64,000 nucleotides of DNA, from assembly GCA_024434165.1 (NCBI GenBank), contig QMIW01000003.1, positions 1 to 64,000 of the forward strand. The letters run 5' to 3'. The translations under genes and the position numbers were made by a program. Below the pieces are notes generated by a model that was not told the DNA's origin, did no database searches, and was given only the letters and a program-made list of their open reading frames with translations. Source of the DNA: Chloroflexota bacterium. GTDB lineage: Bacteria; Chloroflexota; Anaerolineae; Anaerolineales; Villigracilaceae. Shown in pieces: positions 60,550-64,000 of this stretch (position 1 is its first letter; the number at the start of each line of letters is the position of its first letter).

Positions 60550-60573
60550 GTTCAACCTCTCTTGGGTTAAGAT

Positions 60574-60600
60574 AAAAGAGCCACGCTCGGCGGCTCTTTT
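60574..60600. terminator. bidirectional hairpin upstream of the partition block
   Basis: AAAAGAGCC (60574-60582) pairs with GGCTCTTTT (60592-60600). The A- and T-ends give a U-tract on either strand. It insulates the operon start, again close to the first ribosome binding site. Confidence 0.65.
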
Positions 60601-61268
60601 ACATGGCGGGAGTCAAGAAATTCTCCGATTTGAAGTACGGGAATTCTACGGAAATTCCCATACACAAAATCTGGACGGAGTGAATCTCACAATTGAAAAT
60701 TAACAGGTGGGATTTCCAGCCCAAATCAATAATGACCCCATATTTTGGATTCCTGACGGAGTCCCTCGACAATGATGTTGAGGAGCTTAATAGATTCTAT
60801 GAGGAATCGTTTTCTTTATCTTTTCTAGGAAGACCGGTCCTTAGTTTTTTGACCAGGAAGAAGAATGCTACGATTCCGATCAAGAGTGGGAAAAACACCA
60901 AAGTGATGCCGACAAGAATGCCAATAAGGATTTCGATCAACATAACCTGACTGGTTGGCCTTAAGAACAGGATGGCAATTAATTTGAAGAAGGCTGTGTC
61001 GTCGTTTTTCTTTAGTAGGCCTTTTGAACGAGTAGGGTAAGACGGTTCTCAACGAGACGCCTTGAGGCAATTCGCCATTTGTCTGGCTTCGGTGCTGCCT
61101 CCCTCGTTGTTTTTTTGCTGGTGTTCGTCAAAATATAACCCAGGTTGCATTTCGCGTGTTTGGGATAAAGGTAAACGTTGTAATCTCCCCCGGCTAATTT
61201 GAATATCGCCTCCTGTACACAATCTTGATACTGTCGGCGATCCTCCTGACCTCTGTTTTATTCAGCAT
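60601..61268. other. mostly non-coding region upstream of the partition block
   Basis: About 670 bp. An inverted repeat GGGAATT(60639-60645)...AATTCCC(60653-60659) may be an operator. A small membrane protein gene (below) is the only plausible CDS. From 60944 to 61268 I see no gene, RNA fold or repeat that I can defend. Confidence 0.45.
60797..60943 (-). CDS. 48-residue single-TM protein
   Basis: ATG at 60943 encodes MLIEILIGILVGITLVFFPL, then LIGIVAFFFL and a basic, polar tail KKLRTG...DSS. A hydrophobic helix of about 30 residues followed by lysines would place the tail in the cytoplasm. No good ribosome binding site. Similar in style to the 27-residue protein at 60.1 kb. Confidence 0.4.
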   Translation of the reverse strand: MLIEILIGILVGITLVFFPLLIGIVAFFFLVKKLRTGLPRKDKENDSS

Positions 61269-61293
61269 AAAAAAAGCCGCAGGATGTGCGGCT
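61269..61293 (-). terminator. intrinsic terminator after the two-TM protein gene
   Basis: On the minus strand AGCCGC pairs with GCGGCT across a 7-nt loop and is followed by TTTTTTT. It lies 34 bp after the stop of the 211-aa protein gene. Confidence 0.75.
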
Positions 61294-61326
61294 GTCAGAA
61301 CAAGACTCTCCTCTTTGTCGCAATTT

Positions 61327-61962
61327 CTATCGAGGAGCCTTCTTTTGATCCATTTTTTTCCGGAGATCCTTCAGTATGATTTTTCGAATTTCATAAAACC
61401 TGCTATCGGAGATGCGCGGTGAGCCATCCGCATAGGTTCCGAATTCCTCAGCCAGAAATTCTGATAGTGTTATGGGATTACGCCACGTATCGCGCCCCTC
61501 CCATGCCAAAACCACCTTGGTCCAACGATCCAGCGAGTATGTCGGTGTCCTGCCTCGACGCATGGGTCTGTCAATAAGCGCCAGGACTTCCTCGGGGGAT
61601 TGATTTTCCACTCCTATCACTGCCTGATGTTCGGATTGAAGGTCCTCATACCCCAGCCACGAAAGAAAATATCGCACCTGACGGAAAGTCTGATAGATCC
61701 TGCATGCCTCATACCTTCTCCGTCGAAGGAAGCGGTCCATGCTCAGACCAGTGCGCAAGCCCACCAGGATCAATATCAGGATAAAGATGGAAATGATGGC
61801 AACCGTGACTTCAGCCAGTTCCATCCCCAGGCTGTAATGAACTTTATGAAAAATCCAATTGATTGAAGCCACTAACATACCCCCGCAAAGTATCAATAGG
61901 AAAACCAGCACGACCCGAAAAAAGGGATGAATATGACTGCGTTTGGTTACATTTTCAGCCAT
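61327..61962 (-). CDS. two-TM hypothetical protein
   Basis: 211 residues. Two hydrophobic helices (about 14-33 and 46-68), a basic stretch (FLRRRRYEACR) and a cytoplasmic helical domain that could bind DNA or protein. No homologue recognised. Alone between a terminator and a divergent promoter region, so it is its own transcription unit, perhaps a surface-exclusion or regulator protein. Confidence 0.6.
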   Translation of the reverse strand: MAENVTKRSHIHPFFRVVLVFLLILCGGMLVASINWIFHKVHYSLGMELAEVTVAIISIFILILILVGLRTGLSMDRFLRRRRYEACRIYQTFRQVRYFLSWLGYEDLQSEHQAVIGVENQSPEEVLALIDRPMRRGRTPTYSLDRWTKVVLAWEGRDTWRNPITLSEFLAEEFGTYADGSPRISDSRFYEIRKIILKDLRKKMDQKKAPR

Positions 61963-62071
61963 AGAGCGGCAATTGTAAAAGAAAAAAACAAACTTTTTAT
62001 GTGAAAATGCTTACAATTTCCTAACGATAATCATTAAAGTTATAATTGCCAATTGGAGAATTGATCAGATT

Positions 62072-62287
62072 ATGGAAGATTGGTTGACGACCTATGAAGC
62101 GGCTCGCGTAAGCGGTTACAATCCGGATTACATTCGGCAGTTAATTCGCTCTCAGAAAGTGCGTGGCAGGAAATGGGGATTGTCCTGGCAGGTCAGCCGG
62201 CGTTCCCTTGAAGAATACGTGAAAAAAGTTGAGAAGCTGGGGGAACGGCGCGGGGCAAAACCCAAACCCGATTCCAAAAGACGATAG
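62072..62287 (+). CDS. excisionase/MerR-like HTH protein
   Basis: 71 residues. WLTTYEAARVSGYNPDYIRQ is a helix-turn-helix of the excisionase (DUF/MerR-type) family, followed by LIRSQKVRGRKWGLSWQVS, the wing, and a basic tail. Such proteins bend DNA at att sites or repress. A TATAAT box lies at 62041. It is in the integration/excision region, two genes ahead of the recombinase. Confidence 0.8.
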   Translation: MEDWLTTYEAARVSGYNPDYIRQLIRSQKVRGRKWGLSWQVSRRSLEEYVKKVEKLGERRGAKPKPDSKRR

Positions 62288-62314
62288 ATTGATTACGGGG
62301 TAGCAGGAAACCAA

Positions 62315-62367
62315 TTGACAACTCATTTTTGCATGGTATAATTATCGTATTAGTACGATAATTATAC
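62315..62367 (+). promoter_or_regulatory. strong promoter overlapped by a perfect 14-bp inverted repeat
   Basis: TTGACA (62315-62320), 16 bp, TATAAT (62337-62342). GTATAATTATCGTA (62336-62349) is repeated as its exact reverse complement (62354-62367) with a TTAG loop. A dimeric repressor bound here would block the promoter completely. Leader RNA of about 200 nt to the next start codon. Confidence 0.8.
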
Positions 62368-62557
62368 AGTTTGTAATGGGCCGTGAATGTGCGCGAACAC
62401 ATGCACGACCCTAACCCAACCCACCGGTATAGGCAGAGGGAAGGGCTGGTTTCATTATATCAGCCCATTATCGTCGCCCTTGGTGGGATTCCACTGGGGC
62501 GATTTCGTTTCTCATGCCGGGAGAGGATGGAACGCCCTCGATTCAATAGGAGTAGTC

Positions 62558-62797
62558 ATGCTGCAAAGAACAATGGATCAAACCGACTCGCACACAAGGA
62601 TCATTTCTACGTTGACGCGCTTGCGGCTGGAATGGCAGGAAGCGACAAATGGAGCAAGCCTGCTTGAAACTGATGGGAAGATTGGGCTTGTTCTGGCTGA
62701 CCTGATCAACGGCTTTGGTTTGGATGTGAACGACCAGTGCCAGATTCTGGGAAATGATCTCTTCCTCGAATTGAAAGATTTTCTGTACGCGCCATAA
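62558..62797 (+). CDS. small protein upstream of the recombinase
   Basis: 79 residues, ATG behind AGGAG. Helical with a central hydrophobic part (IGLVLADLINGFGLDV) and acidic residues. Not recognised. Shares the repressed promoter with the recombinase gene, 80 bp downstream, and might be a directionality factor or regulator. Confidence 0.6.
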   Translation: MLQRTMDQTDSHTRIISTLTRLRLEWQEATNGASLLETDGKIGLVLADLINGFGLDVNDQCQILGNDLFLELKDFLYAP

Positions 62798-62811
62798 CAA
62801 AACGATTCAAA

Positions 62812-62836
62812 TGTCAGCCGACCCGGCCGGCTGACA
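62812..62836 (+). other. hairpin ahead of the recombinase gene
   Basis: TGTCAGCCG (62812-62820) pairs perfectly with CGGCTGACA (62828-62836). No U-tract follows, so it is more likely a regulatory or mRNA-stabilising fold than a terminator. Confidence 0.5.
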
Positions 62837-62876
62837 CCCGCCGATCAGAATCGATCCATCATTAAGGAGAACTACA

Positions 62877-64000
62877 ATGAGCCGACGAGCCGCCATATAC
62901 GCCCGCGTATCCACGGATATGCAACGCGACAATTTTTCCATTCCATCCCAGATTGCTGAGTGTCTGAAGTATGCCAGGAAAAAGAATTATGCTTTGGTCG
63001 GTAATCAGTATATTGATCCGGAGACCGGCAAGGATGTTTCACCCGATTATCCTGAAGCCATTCCTGCCTATGTGGATGACTACACATCGCGCGAACTATC
63101 CCGCCCTAGTTTGGATGCCACGCTGTATTACCTCGAAACATATGGTTTCGATGTTTTGATCGTACACGCCTTGGACCGGTTGGCCAGGGATCCCTATATT
63201 CGACAGACATTGGAACGTGAATTCAGTAAGCGTGGCGCGCGCGTTGAGTTTGTCTTGGGCGCCTATGAAGAAACTCCAGAAGGGGAAGTACGCAAAGACT
63301 TGGATGCCACTTTTGCCAAGTGGGAAAACGCAAAGAGAGTCGAACGTTGTATGCGTGGCAAGAGAGCCAAAGCTGAAAGTGGAAGATGGGTAGCCGGGAT
63401 TGTACCTCTGGGATATCAATCAGATCCTGATGCCAAAGGTGGACTGGCGATTATTCCTGAACAGGCAGAAATTGTACAAAGCATATTCCATATGTACACT
63501 GAGGAAAATCGCTCCATACGGGACATTGTCCGCATCCTTAATGAAGGGGAGTTTCGACCATACCGGGCTGGGCAGGAATGGGCCAAGTCAAGCATCCGGC
63601 GTATATTGACGAATACAGCATATATCGGACATTACTATTTCAACAAGCATAAACGCATGGGCACCAGACTAGAAAATAGGGATCGCGAAGATTGGATTCG
63701 CATTGAATGTGATCCCATAATTGATTTTGCAACGTTTGAAAAAGTGAAAAAACGCATGAAACACAACAAGGCTTATATGAGAAAACACCCATCTCGTACC
63801 TATCTGTTGAGCGGAATGGTGTTTTGTTCAAAATGCGATAAACCCTATCTTTCCCAAACCCAAAAGCCAAGCAAAAAACATCGCAGACCAAATGAAGCCC
63901 AATCCTATCGTCACCGTAAAATTGCCGGACATTGCATGAACAAGCAAATTTCAGCGCGTGTTCTCGAACCAGTGGTCTGGGAGAAAGTTCTTGGGATTCT
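62877..64000 (+). CDS. large serine recombinase (partial, runs off the window)
   Basis: ATG behind AAGGAG; 374 codons are visible and the frame is open at the window end. RRAAIYARVSTDMQ contains the nucleophile serine. Then the resolvase core (ALDRLARD), the recombinase domain (SIRDIVRILNEG, then NTAYIGHYYF) and a zinc ribbon starting CSKC. The coiled coil and C-terminal part are missing from view. Catalyses att recombination to integrate or excise the element. Directly downstream of the repressed promoter, which would set the timing of excision. Confidence 0.93.
   Translation, partial: MSRRAAIYARVSTDMQRDNFSIPSQIAECLKYARKKNYALVGNQYIDPETGKDVSPDYPEAIPAYVDDYTSRELSRPSLDATLYYLETYGFDVLIVHALDRLARDPYIRQTLEREFSKRGARVEFVLGAYEETPEGEVRKDLDATFAKWENAKRVERCMRGKRAKAESGRWVAGIVPLGYQSDPDAKGGLAIIPEQAEIVQSIFHMYTEENRSIRDIVRILNEGEFRPYRAGQEWAKSSIRRILTNTAYIGHYYFNKHKRMGTRLENRDREDWIRIECDPIIDFATFEKVKKRMKHNKAYMRKHPSRTYLLSGMVFCSKCDKPYLSQTQKPSKKHRRPNEAQSYRHRKIAGHCMNKQISARVLEPVVWEKVLGI

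Noticed and set aside
60693-60950. Plus-strand 85-codon frame
   Set aside because: Opposite the 48-aa hydrophobic protein; polar and basic, with no ribosome binding site. The minus-strand reading is better.

Overview
The window looks like a large part of an integrative and conjugative (or integrated plasmid-like) element from a member of the Chloroflexota, most probably Anaerolineae. That assignment is inference. It rests on the gene content (DnaA-N-domain replication gene, ParA, Flp/TadE/TadC-type genes, VirB6-like membrane proteins, large serine recombinase) and on short palindromic interspersed repeats, some inserted in frame inside genes, of a kind I associate with those genomes. The backbone is moderately GC-rich. 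Several cargo genes are visibly AT-rich, which argues for separate acquisition.

Layout. 1-8.4 kb, plus strand: the 3' end of a group II intron splitting a gene, then a run of small element-specific hypothetical genes, an AbrB/PIN toxin-antitoxin pair with its own promoter and operator, and a 1106-aa DNA methyltransferase-helicase fusion ending in a sliding-clamp-like motif. Four genes here have a terminator-like hairpin immediately in front of their ribosome binding site. 8.5-28.8 kb: a defence island. On the minus strand are a short-Argonaute system of SPARDA type (DUF4365/DREN-APAZ plus MID-PIWI) and an Hma-like operon: SNF2 helicase with DUF3883, DUF1156 methylase, DUF499 ATPase with HEPN-like N-terminus. 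That operon is split by an AT-rich pair, a helicase fused to a PD-(D/E)XK-like nuclease and an N-formylglutamate-amidohydrolase-like enzyme. On the plus strand is a Gabija-like pair (OLD-type ATPase/TOPRIM nuclease and UvrD helicase).

28.8-33.8 and 40.2-43.6 kb, minus strand: conjugation and envelope genes (M23 peptidase, TadB-like, PrgI-like, small pilin-like membrane proteins, DnaB/RecA-like ATPase, two A24 prepilin peptidases, VirB6-like protein, Cas4-like protein). This block is interrupted at 34.0-39.8 kb by an AT-rich 1958-aa membrane-anchored STAND/NACHT-type NTPase, a probable fourth defence gene. 43.8-47.4 kb, plus strand: a LuxR-type regulator with a nearly leaderless promoter carrying a GAAC-N4-GTTC box, an inactive RecA-like protein ending in a clamp motif, a small helical protein, and a B-family DNA polymerase that seems to have lost its exonuclease site. 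This resembles a mutasome or repair cassette.

47.4-60.6 kb, minus strand: secreted and anchored proteins, a Tad pilin cluster (three TadE/G-like proteins and a 59-aa Flp pilin), ComM, an LCP protein, TadC-like protein, the replication protein with six iteron-like repeats inside its own gene, a helically phased repeat array, a ParB-like protein, ParA and small accessory proteins. 61.3-64.0 kb: a two-TM protein, an excisionase-like HTH protein, a strong promoter overlapped by a perfect 14-bp inverted repeat, and a large serine recombinase cut off by the window end.

No relaxase, VirB4, VirD4/TcpA or Tad secretion ATPase is recognisable, so the element must continue outside the window or borrow these functions.
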